Source: Nitrososphaerota archaeon (GTDB lineage Archaea; Thermoproteota; Nitrososphaeria; Nitrososphaerales; Nitrosopumilaceae). From it: a stretch of DNA of 6,802 bases. Below are positions 1-5,969 of the stretch, piece after piece; position 1 is the stretch's first letter, and each line of letters starts with the position of its first letter. The stretch is from the NCBI GenBank assembly GCA_028867235.1, contig JAGWGS010000072.1, positions 1 through 6,802 on the forward strand. The letters run 5' to 3'. Under the pieces are notes generated by a model, which had not been told where the DNA came from, did no database searches, and saw nothing but the letters and a program-made list of their open reading frames with translations. The position numbers were made by a program, and so were the translations under genes.

Positions 1-594
1 GTCAACCAGTCTTTTTACTGCCACGGAGTCATGACCGGATGCATCAATGACCATCTTGGACTCTAATGCTACTGGATCCACACAGGTAATGTTTCTTGGA
101 AGTGCCGATACTGGCATCCAGTTAACAACAACGCCTGAAACACGGCCGTTTTTCAAAACTAGATCATCAAATTTAGTTAATTGCAAAAACTTGACACCTG
201 CATCACATGTTGATGCTATTAATTTTGATACCGCATGTGGACCGGGTGTCAAAAACAAGCCCTCTGAAATTTGCTTGTACGGAATACCCAACTCATCCCA
301 AACTTTTTGGGCAGGCGCTCTAACTGTTACTGGGTTCATCATATATCCTCCTAACCAATACCCTCCTCCTAGGTAGTTGTTCTGCTCTATTACAAGCACC
401 TTGAATCCCATTAATGCAAGCTCTCTACTTGCGGTAAGACCTGCAGGCCCTGCTCCTATCACTAGAACGTCACAATCTGATCTATCAATTAACACTGAAT
501 GAAACTCGTTAGCAATAGCTCGTGTAATATCAACTTCTCTTGAATCTGCAAAAATCTTTGGTGCCTCATCATCTCTTAGAGTTGCTTTTTGCAT
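1..594 (-). CDS. thi4: Thi4 family thiazole synthase (ADP-thiazole synthase), 3'-truncated by window edge
   Basis: Makes the thiazole half of thiamin in the cytoplasm, building ADP-thiazole from NAD, glycine and a sulfur source. Translating the minus strand from the ATG at 594-592 gives 198 residues with no stop before the edge. Family members are usually about 260-270 residues, so the C-terminal quarter is missing. Seen: a dinucleotide-binding strand-loop with GAGPAG at residues 47-52 ending in an acidic residue (VIEQ, Glu70), then the Gly-rich GGGYWLGGYM at 76-85, and an ITCVDP motif with Cys171. Cys171 sits where yeast Thi4 has its sacrificial cysteine and methanogen enzymes have histidine, so this looks like the cysteine, single-turnover type (inference). 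The start is preceded by a weak AAAGGAT Shine-Dalgarno-like stretch. It lies 37 nt downstream of the inositol-phosphate synthase gene, so co-transcription is likely. The family call is firm; the sulfur-donor mode is inferred. Confidence 0.93.
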   Translation of the reverse strand, partial: MQKATLRDDEAPKIFADSREVDITRAIANEFHSVLIDRSDCDVLVIGAGPAGLTASRELALMGFKVLVIEQNNYLGGGYWLGGYMMNPVTVRAPAQKVWDELGIPYKQISEGLFLTPGPHAVSKLIASTCDAGVKFLQLTKFDDLVLKNGRVSGVVVNWMPVSALPRNITCVDPVALESKMVIDASGHDSVAVKRLVD

Positions 595-631
595 GAAAAA
601 TTATCCTTTGTTTATCACATTAATAGTTTGC

Positions 632-1651
632 TCAGTTTGTAAACGCATCTTCAAATGATTTTATGCACTCTCTTATGTGCATCTTCTTTGGTGGGTTTTT
701 GAATGCATATGCCGAGATTATGTCTGATTTTGTAAAGTCTTTGTTTGTAGTAACCTTTTTTGCTGCTCTTAATGCATCAACTATGACATTACACCCATTT
801 GTACTGTCATTTGTTCTAAGGGAAAGATCTAATTCCACCGGGGAACCTAGAAAACCTCTTGCTTCCATCCAATAATAGCTGACTCGGGAATCGCCTAACT
901 GTTCTGCATATTCTGTAGTGCCAGCTGTTGACATGAATGGAATTGGAGATTCTATTGCAATTGATTCTGTCTTTATCTGTCGTTTTCTTTCTCTTGTTTC
1001 TTCTGCCATTGTATTTTGGGTATCTTGATTGCCTCCAACGTCAAGTTGGTATGCCTTGCGTAACAAGATGCCTCTGCTTGCCATGAAATCTATCATGCCT
1101 CTGTGAAACGCAGTACCTCCAAACTGGCTCATAAGATCATCTCCTAATATCATGGTGCCTTTTGATTCAAAATCTTTTCTTGTCTTGTCTGTAGCAGTTT
1201 TTGCAGCGGTTGCATTAAAAAAGGAGCATCCTGCCTCTAGTGCGGCTTTGGCATATTTCTCACTACTTTTTTCCATTCCTGATGAGATCAAGTTTACAAG
1301 AAAATCCGGTTTTATTTTTTTTAGTGAATTTACAAATTCGTCATAGCTTGATGATTTTGCCTGTCCATTTTGTGAAATATGTGGAGGCACAACATCATCT
1401 AATATTCCTGGCTGTACTGTAAGATTACTAAAATCTGATTTGGAATTTTTTACTATGTTGCTTATGCTTTTTCCAACCTTTGACGCATCAATATCATATA
1501 CTGCAGAAATTACAAAGTCGTTTAATGTCAGTCCACCTATCTTGGGATGCCACAAGCCCTCTGTAGAGTTTTTGTAGAATTCTAAACCCTTTACTAGTGT
1601 AGTGGAGACATTACCTACACCGACTAGTGCAAGACTAATCTTATTTGACAC
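632..1651 (-). CDS. ino1: myo-inositol-1-phosphate synthase family protein
   Basis: Family role: NAD-dependent isomerisation of glucose-6-phosphate to inositol-1-phosphate, a precursor of archaeal phosphatidylinositol-type lipids and inositol solutes. The 339-residue protein has near full length for the short bacterial/archaeal form. Visible in order: NAD-binding GVGNVSTTL (11-19), YDID (52-55), FFNATAAKTA (144-153), GDDLMSQFGGT (170-180), LDVGGNQDTQN (203-213) and the C-terminal STNGCNVIVDALRAAK (283-298). Each matches a family signature. One departure is that the usual GDDxKSQ lysine is Met174, confirmed from the codon ATG, so catalytic competence or substrate needs proof. The start is GTG at 1651 and no Shine-Dalgarno motif precedes it. 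A TATA-like element about 26 nt upstream suggests a leaderless message. It is probably the first gene of an operon with thi4. It could alternatively be a paralogue with changed function. Confidence 0.88.
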   Translation of the reverse strand: MSNKISLALVGVGNVSTTLVKGLEFYKNSTEGLWHPKIGGLTLNDFVISAVYDIDASKVGKSISNIVKNSKSDFSNLTVQPGILDDVVPPHISQNGQAKSSSYDEFVNSLKKIKPDFLVNLISSGMEKSSEKYAKAALEAGCSFFNATAAKTATDKTRKDFESKGTMILGDDLMSQFGGTAFHRGMIDFMASRGILLRKAYQLDVGGNQDTQNTMAEETRERKRQIKTESIAIESPIPFMSTAGTTEYAEQLGDSRVSYYWMEARGFLGSPVELDLSLRTNDSTNGCNVIVDALRAAKKVTTNKDFTKSDIISAYAFKNPPKKMHIRECIKSFEDAFTN

Positions 1652-1674
1652 GTTGTTTTTTCTTGGAGGTCAGG

Positions 1675-1680
1675 ATTTAA
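1675..1680 (-). promoter_or_regulatory. Putative TATA box (box A) for ino1-thi4
   Basis: On the minus strand this reads TTAAAT, centred about 26 nt upstream of the GTG start at 1651. That is the usual archaeal TATA-to-start-site distance and would place transcription initiation at the start codon itself (leaderless). AT-rich spacers give such matches easily, so this rests mainly on position. Confidence 0.35.
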
Positions 1681-1854
1681 CTCTTTTCTGAATACATCTG
1701 ATTTTTGCTCACAAAAAGAATATGATGGAATGATCTTTCAAAATAAGGGTCAAAATGATACCTAAAGAAGATGGATGGTTACATAAAATGGTTTTATTGA
1801 TTTTCTAAAGAAAGGGTAAAACTCTGTATTGTTATTATGCATCAACTTGAGTGA

Positions 1855-1877
1855 TTATTGACAAAATTGGTCAATAA
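1855..1877. repeat. Perfect 8-bp inverted repeat, possible operator
   Basis: TTATTGAC at 1855-1862 and its exact reverse complement GTCAATAA at 1870-1877 are separated by a 7-nt spacer. The size and symmetry resemble a dimeric regulator site. It is roughly 190 nt from the sulfite reductase start and 205 nt from the ino1 start, which is far for direct promoter control. It could equally be a weak hairpin in a longer leader. Chance occurrence in AT-rich DNA is possible. Confidence 0.35.
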
Positions 1878-2033
1878 AGAACTACATCTAAGCAGCTTAG
1901 AAGAATTAAAAAATTAAGAAACTAGCGGCTGCAACATAAAATAACGCTTATTTCATTCAATTGGTTTTAAAGAAAACAGGCAAAAATTACCAAGTAAAAT
2001 TCTACATGAACATTTTTCTATCGCAATACAAAA

Positions 2034-2040
2034 TTTATAT
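2034..2040 (+). promoter_or_regulatory. Putative TATA box for sulfite reductase-rhodanese operon
   Basis: TTTATAT preceded by an A-rich ACAAAA stretch that could serve as the TFB-recognition element. It is centred about 29 nt before the TTG start at 2066, so transcription would begin at or a few nt before the start codon. This is the best-formed core promoter in the window. Confidence 0.55.
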
Positions 2041-2065
2041 GCGTTCCAAAGGTTAGCTACGATAA

Positions 2066-3871
2066 TTGAGTAATACCAACCTGAGCCAATCTAAACCTGA
2101 TACTGCACCAAAGCACAAGATAAACTGGGGAAGATTAGAAGAGGCAGAAAGATTTGCAGAGATGACTAAACTCTTCAGACAGGGGCTTATCACTCGTGAT
2201 GATTTTAGACGATTCCGTTTACAACATGGTGCCTATGGTAGCAGAATGACTGATGATTATAGTATGATTAGATTAAAGCTACCTGCAGGGGAGGTATATC
2301 CGGAACAGATAGAAAGAATTGCAGACCTGAGTGAACAATTCTCTATAGGTAGTGCACATGTATCCACAAGACAAAACTTTCAACTTCACTGGGTTGCTCT
2401 AGAAGATGTCTCTGAAGTTCTACGAGGTCTTGCAGAAGTAGGAATTACAACAAGAGAGGCATGTGGAAACTCTGTACGAAGTATAATGTGCAGTCCTCTT
2501 GCTGGGGTTTGTCCAGATGAAGCCTTTGATCCTACTCCGTACGCAGTTGGTGCAACAAAGTTTCTACTACGAAATCCTTTGAGCCAATCACTTCCAAGAA
2601 AATTTAAGATTAATTTTACTTGCTGTGAAAAACACGGGATGGCAAGAATGGTTGACATTGGTTTGATTCCACTACAAATAGAAGAGAATGGAAATCTACA
2701 ACGAGGATTCAAAATATTTCTTGGTGGTGGACTGGGTGCACAATCATTTGTAGGCCATCAACTGGAGCCGTTCACATCCGAAGATGAATTACTATACACC
2801 ATTGTATCAGTAATTAGGATATTTGACAGACTGGGTAATAGAGATAACATGGCAAGGGCAAGAATGCGTTATTTGGTAAACGACATGGGATGGGAAAGAT
2901 TTCAAAATTTGGTACTAAAAGAGAGAGCAATGATAAAGATGTTGCTCTCAGTTATAGTAAAACTGGATGTTGATAAGACACCAGAAGTGCTAAGAAAGAT
3001 ATCAATTAGTTCTGAGATTCCTTCAGTTTCACAAGGGTATGCAAGATGGGTAAAGTCCAATACTTTCAAGCAAAAACAATCTGGATTTAGTACTGCATTT
3101 CTTACACTCGAGTCTGGTGATGTTACATCAAACCAACTACGAGCAATAGCAGAGATAGCAAGAGAATTTACATCTGATGGCCAGATAAGAAATGGCTTCA
3201 CACAAGATATTGTATTTCGATGGATACGAGACGAAGATCTCCCAAGATTATATTCAAAACTCTTAGAGGTAGGCCTTGCAAATCCTGGTGCACTAACAAT
3301 GGCATCAGTTGTTGGTTGTTCTGGAACTACATCGTGTAACTTGGCATTGACAAATTCCCATAGGCTTGCAAAAGAGGTACAAAGAAAATTCATTGAACTT
3401 AAAATTGATGAAGATGACGACCTTCGAAACTCTACAATAAAGATAAGCGGATGCCCCAATTCTTGTGGACAGCATGAAATTGCAACAATTGGTTTCTATG
3501 GTGGTGGAGGAAGATTAGGTAAAGAGATGTATCCGTTGTATACCATGTCGCTGGGAGGAAGATCTGACGAGAACACCACACTTGGTCATACATGTACAAA
3601 GGTTCCTGCAAAACGAATAATTCAAACAATTCTAAAAATAGTTGAAATATTCAAATCTGAGAAAAAATCAGGTGAGACTTTGGATTTGTGGATACGTAGA
3701 ATCGTAGAAGGAAATGGAGGACCTAATGTCAAATCAATTGATGATATCAAAGAATTGCTCAAACCTGTTGTAATAGTTCCAACAAAAGATCAAGATGAAG
3801 ACTTTTACGCAGACTATGGAAGTGATGGAAGCTATCACACAAAAACAGGAAGGGGCGAATGTGCAGCTTGA
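2066..3871 (+). CDS. Assimilatory ferredoxin-type sulfite reductase (siroheme/[4Fe-4S])
   Basis: Six-electron reduction of sulfite to sulfide for cysteine and cofactor synthesis in the cytoplasm; the electron donor is probably ferredoxin. The 601 residues show the two-fold ferrodoxin-like/catalytic repeat of the nitrite/sulfite reductase family. Cluster ligands are Cys418-x5-Cys424 and Cys463-x3-Cys467 (GCPNSCGQ). Anion-binding candidates are Arg102 (TRQNFQ), Arg138 (NSVRSIMC) and Lys179/Lys181 in LPRKFK. The K-x-K pair matches sulfite reductases; plant-type nitrite reductases have K-x-N there, so sulfite is the likelier substrate. Tyr57 (GAYGSR) and Cys133 (EACGNSVR) fall where the Mycobacterium enzyme has its cross-linked Tyr-Cys pair. 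The tail ends GRGECAA, leaving a near-terminal Cys599. The start is TTG: an in-frame TAA lies immediately upstream at 2063-2065, and the next ATG is codon 33, inside the conserved region. An AAAGGT sits 12 nt before the TTG. The gene overlaps the downstream rhodanese gene. Dual nitrite activity is possible. Confidence 0.92.
   Translation: MSNTNLSQSKPDTAPKHKINWGRLEEAERFAEMTKLFRQGLITRDDFRRFRLQHGAYGSRMTDDYSMIRLKLPAGEVYPEQIERIADLSEQFSIGSAHVSTRQNFQLHWVALEDVSEVLRGLAEVGITTREACGNSVRSIMCSPLAGVCPDEAFDPTPYAVGATKFLLRNPLSQSLPRKFKINFTCCEKHGMARMVDIGLIPLQIEENGNLQRGFKIFLGGGLGAQSFVGHQLEPFTSEDELLYTIVSVIRIFDRLGNRDNMARARMRYLVNDMGWERFQNLVLKERAMIKMLLSVIVKLDVDKTPEVLRKISISSEIPSVSQGYARWVKSNTFKQKQSGFSTAFLTLESGDVTSNQLRAIAEIAREFTSDGQIRNGFTQDIVFRWIRDEDLPRLYSKLLEVGLANPGALTMASVVGCSGTTSCNLALTNSHRLAKEVQRKFIELKIDEDDDLRNSTIKISGCPNSCGQHEIATIGFYGGGGRLGKEMYPLYTMSLGGRSDENTTLGHTCTKVPAKRIIQTILKIVEIFKSEKKSGETLDLWIRRIVEGNGGPNVKSIDDIKELLKPVVIVPTKDQDEDFYADYGSDGSYHTKTGRGECAA
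3851..3855 (+). promoter_or_regulatory. Shine-Dalgarno-like AGGGG inside the sulfite reductase end
   Basis: AGGGG lies three bases before the ATG at 3859 and twelve bases before the TTG at 3868. The first spacing is tighter, and the second looser, than ideal, so the motif does not decide between the two starts. Its presence inside the upstream coding region supports translation of the rhodanese from a shared message. Confidence 0.45.
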
Positions 3872-4668
3872 GCAAAGAAAAATCTATTCATGTAACAGTT
3901 GATGTTGATAGCCTACGCTCTGAAATTAGAGACAAGAGCGTCAAGGTCTTGGATATTAGAAAAGAAGATGATTACAAGCAAGGACACATTCCAGGTGCAA
4001 TCAATCTTCCACTTGCAAGTCTTCTTGCTGATGACAGTCCGGATAAAGTCTTACAATATGCACAGTCTTTTGGAATTGGTGATGAAACTTCAGTTGTTGT
4101 ATATGATGATACATTTGGAGCCCTTGCATCTCGAGTAGCCTGGACATTGGAATATGTAGGACATAGAGATGTTTCACTACTTGATGTTACATACAGTACA
4201 TGGAAAAAGCTTGGACTAGAAACAAGCTCCGACATACCATCTTTGACCAAGACTACTCATTCTTTGAAACTACAACCTCAGATTCTTGCAACTTCAGACT
4301 ATCTAACACCAGCAAAGGAAAAAGGTGCAATCTTGGTGGATAACAGAGAAAGACTCAACTTTCTAGAACAGCACATTCCAGGAGCAATCAATATCCCCTA
4401 TCGTATGCTTGCATCCGGTCAAAATATACTCAGACCCAAAGAGGATCTAAAAAGATTATTCCAAAACCGAAATATCGGTCAAGACTCTGAAATAATCACT
4501 TATTGTGGCAGTGTAGGTACTCTATCTGGTCTTGGCTATTATGCACTAAAATCTCTTGGAATGAATAATGCTAAACTCTACGTGCGCTCATTTAAGGAGT
4601 GGAAATCTCTTGATAAACCAATAGAGAAACAAAAAGATGCCAACTATTGGGACCTGTCTGCAGAATAA
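3859..4668 (+). CDS. Two-domain rhodanese (thiosulfate/3-mercaptopyruvate sulfurtransferase family)
   Basis: Transfers sulfane sulfur from thiosulfate or mercaptopyruvate to a thiophilic acceptor through a cysteine persulfide, in the cytoplasm. The 269-residue protein has two rhodanese domains. Domain 1 (about 12-118) carries VLDIRKEDDYKQGHIPGA at 30-47. Domain 2 (about 142-254) carries LVDNRERLNFLEQHIPGA at 159-176. Only domain 2 has a catalytic cysteine, Cys216 in TYCGSVGTLSG. The matching loop of domain 1 (VYDDTFGALASR) has aspartates, the normal arrangement of tandem rhodaneses with a structural first domain. The loop CGSVGT is not the textbook CRKGVT or CGSGVT, so the donor cannot be named. 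The ATG at 3859 is preceded by AGGGG with very short spacing. An in-frame TTG at 3868 overlaps the upstream stop as TTGA and sits 12 nt from the same AGGGG, so the real start may be there. The 13-nt overlap with sulfite reductase implies translational coupling in one transcript. Confidence 0.92.
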   Translation: MCSLSKEKSIHVTVDVDSLRSEIRDKSVKVLDIRKEDDYKQGHIPGAINLPLASLLADDSPDKVLQYAQSFGIGDETSVVVYDDTFGALASRVAWTLEYVGHRDVSLLDVTYSTWKKLGLETSSDIPSLTKTTHSLKLQPQILATSDYLTPAKEKGAILVDNRERLNFLEQHIPGAINIPYRMLASGQNILRPKEDLKRLFQNRNIGQDSEIITYCGSVGTLSGLGYYALKSLGMNNAKLYVRSFKEWKSLDKPIEKQKDANYWDLSAE

Positions 4669-5820
4669 TTATGAATTCTGGGCCGCTTCGTTTCTGAGCT
4701 TCTTTGTGATCATCATTTCAATGTTGTTGAACAGATCTGTCATCTTCTGTTTATTTGTTTGAAGATATTCTGATCCTTTGTCTGTGAGCCTTACTTTGAA
4801 GAGTCGTATGTCTCTATGTTCCTCGAAAAAATACTCTATCATTTGTCCACCTTTTTTTGACGGTTCAATGAAAACATCTAATTTTGAAATGATTTCTTTC
4901 ACATCTCCATTTTCTATTGCTATCTTTACAGCATGCACTGCTTCGTTTATCTCTTTGAGATTCTGTATTACAATTGGCTGTGATTTTTTTGCTGTTCCAA
5001 AAAAGCCCTTTTTCTCAACACCTATCTTTTCTGCAAGCTCTGGAACTATTTCATATTCTTCTACCTTTTGTAAGCCTAAATTTTTCTCTGTCTTAACAAG
5101 TAATCCTTTTTCTATTAATTTTCTTGCAGCATCTTCAACCTCAAGTTTGCCTATCATTGTAGTCCATACTATCTGTCCTACCTTATGATACCCTTGTCTA
5201 ACTGATTCTAAAACTACAACCTCGACAATTCTTCTATATCCTTCATCTGCTTTGATGTTTTCAAAATCTTTGTCCTTTACGGCCTTCTTTGCATTTTTTA
5301 CGTCAATTTCAATTGAACGCTTTAGTGCCTCAATTGATTCTGGGATGTGATTTAACAAAGAATGATAACATGCTTTATTGTACCAAGACATTCCATCTGT
5401 AGGGTTTGAATCTATTGCTTTCTCTACGCAATCTAATGCCTTGTCATAATTTTTTTGTCTATAGTAAATCAGGCCTTTTAAATTCCAGGCTTCTGCATTT
5501 GTAACATCAATTTCATGTACTTTGTTATATTGCTCTAGTGCTCCTGCAAGATCATTCATGTGAAAACGTGTGTATCCCAACTTGAGGAGAGAATCCACAT
5601 GTCCTGGATCTATACGGAGTGCATCTTCAAAGGCGCGTGCAGCGTCCTCCATTCTTTCATCTGCCATTAAAGATACCCCTTTCTTGTAATGTTTAGTCCT
5701 AGTGTAATTTGGATCTGTTATCTTGGTATTGGTAGATTCTTCTGGAATTTTGATATCTGTTTTCTTACTTATCTTGGTTTCTTCTTCCTTTTTATCTCCA
5801 AATAATTTCTTCACGGTCAT
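4669..5820 (-). CDS. TPR-repeat protein with putative winged-helix-like region
   Basis: Function unknown; TPR arrays bind partner proteins. The 383-residue protein, counted from the ATG at 5820, begins with a charged Lys/Glu-rich stretch (1-37). Four tetratricopeptide repeats follow at about 38-72, 74-107, 108-141 and 142-175, with the usual pattern (for example AWNLKGLIYY at 111-120 and ALDCVEKAIDSNP at 128-140). A spacer with the EGYRRIVE element (193-200) comes next. Residues about 203-262 (SVRQGYHKVGQIVWTTMIG onward, then EDAARKLIEKGLLVK) read like a helix-turn-helix/wing layout, which is inference. The C-terminal third is helical and charged, with no named domain. There is no signal peptide or membrane segment, so it is probably cytoplasmic. 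A TTG at 5823 is in frame but the adjacent ATG is preferred. Its stop abuts the rhodanese stop, and it is divergent from the collagen-like gene. Confidence 0.85.
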   Translation of the reverse strand: MTVKKLFGDKKEEETKISKKTDIKIPEESTNTKITDPNYTRTKHYKKGVSLMADERMEDAARAFEDALRIDPGHVDSLLKLGYTRFHMNDLAGALEQYNKVHEIDVTNAEAWNLKGLIYYRQKNYDKALDCVEKAIDSNPTDGMSWYNKACYHSLLNHIPESIEALKRSIEIDVKNAKKAVKDKDFENIKADEGYRRIVEVVVLESVRQGYHKVGQIVWTTMIGKLEVEDAARKLIEKGLLVKTEKNLGLQKVEEYEIVPELAEKIGVEKKGFFGTAKKSQPIVIQNLKEINEAVHAVKIAIENGDVKEIISKLDVFIEPSKKGGQMIEYFFEEHRDIRLFKVRLTDKGSEYLQTNKQKMTDLFNNIEMMITKKLRNEAAQNS

Positions 5821-5841
5821 CAAAATATGGTTTTGCCGTAG

Positions 5842-5847
5842 ATAAAT
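5842..5847 (-). promoter_or_regulatory. Putative TATA box for the TPR gene
   Basis: The minus strand reads ATTTAT within TGTATTTATC, centred about 25 nt upstream of the ATG at 5820. This would give a leaderless or near-leaderless transcript. No Shine-Dalgarno motif is visible before that ATG, which fits leaderless initiation. Confidence 0.4.
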
Positions 5848-5887
5848 ACATTAGTTTGAAAATTAGGCAGGCCATAGGTAGAAAACC

Positions 5888-5958
5888 AATTCCCAAGTAT
5901 CTAAAAATTCACAAATGGGCTTTATATCGTATTGAAAATACAAAAATACTTAGGAATT
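5888..5958. repeat. Imperfect 15-bp inverted repeat flanking the collagen-like gene promoter
   Basis: The left arm AATTCCCAAGTATCT (5888-5902) and the reverse complement of the right arm, AATTCCTAAGTATTT (5944-5958), agree at 13 of 15 positions. The centre of symmetry (about 5923) falls on the TATA box at 5921-5927, and the right arm covers the expected transcription start. This geometry suits paired binding sites for a regulator that straddles the core promoter. Regulator identity is unknown and function is inferred. Confidence 0.45.
5921..5927 (+). promoter_or_regulatory. Putative TATA box for the collagen-like gene
   Basis: TTTATAT, 43-49 nt before the ATG at 5970. The expected start site near 5950 would give a leader of about 20 nt containing a weak TTAGGA (5950-5955). 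The sequence upstream (ATGGGC) is a poor TFB-recognition element. The alternative is a less TATA-like AAAATAC element near 5943 with a leaderless message. Confidence 0.42.
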
Positions 5959-5969
5959 ACACATAGCAT

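Larger units (their letters stand above)
1652..2065. other. Divergent intergenic region between ino1 and sulfite reductase
   Basis: A 414-nt AT-rich spacer between two divergent genes. It holds a TATA-like element at each end (1675-1680 minus, 2034-2040 plus) and a perfect 8-bp inverted repeat at 1855-1877. I see no convincing protein gene: the one short ATG frame at 1755-1808 gives only 17 residues. There is no recognisable tRNA or C/D-box RNA. A small non-coding RNA cannot be excluded. Confidence 0.6.

Noticed and set aside
47..376. Plus-strand open frame of 109 codons
   Set aside because: Entirely antisense to the well-matched thi4 coding sequence, with no family features of its own.
1755..1808. 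Short ATG frame of 17 codons in the divergent spacer
   Set aside because: Too short, with no ribosome-binding site, promoter or recognisable motif.
1892..1932. GCAGC/GCTGC pair suggesting a stem-loop
   Set aside because: Only five paired bases around a long AT-rich loop; not distinguishable from chance.
1982..2004. CCAAGTA plus AAATTC upstream of sulfite reductase resembling the arms near the collagen-like gene
   Set aside because: Only a seven-base shared core in AT-rich DNA, unpaired and at a different distance from its TATA box.
2902..3459. Minus-strand open frame of 185 codons inside sulfite reductase
   Set aside because: Antisense to conserved reductase sequence including the cluster cysteines; no domain or promoter seen.
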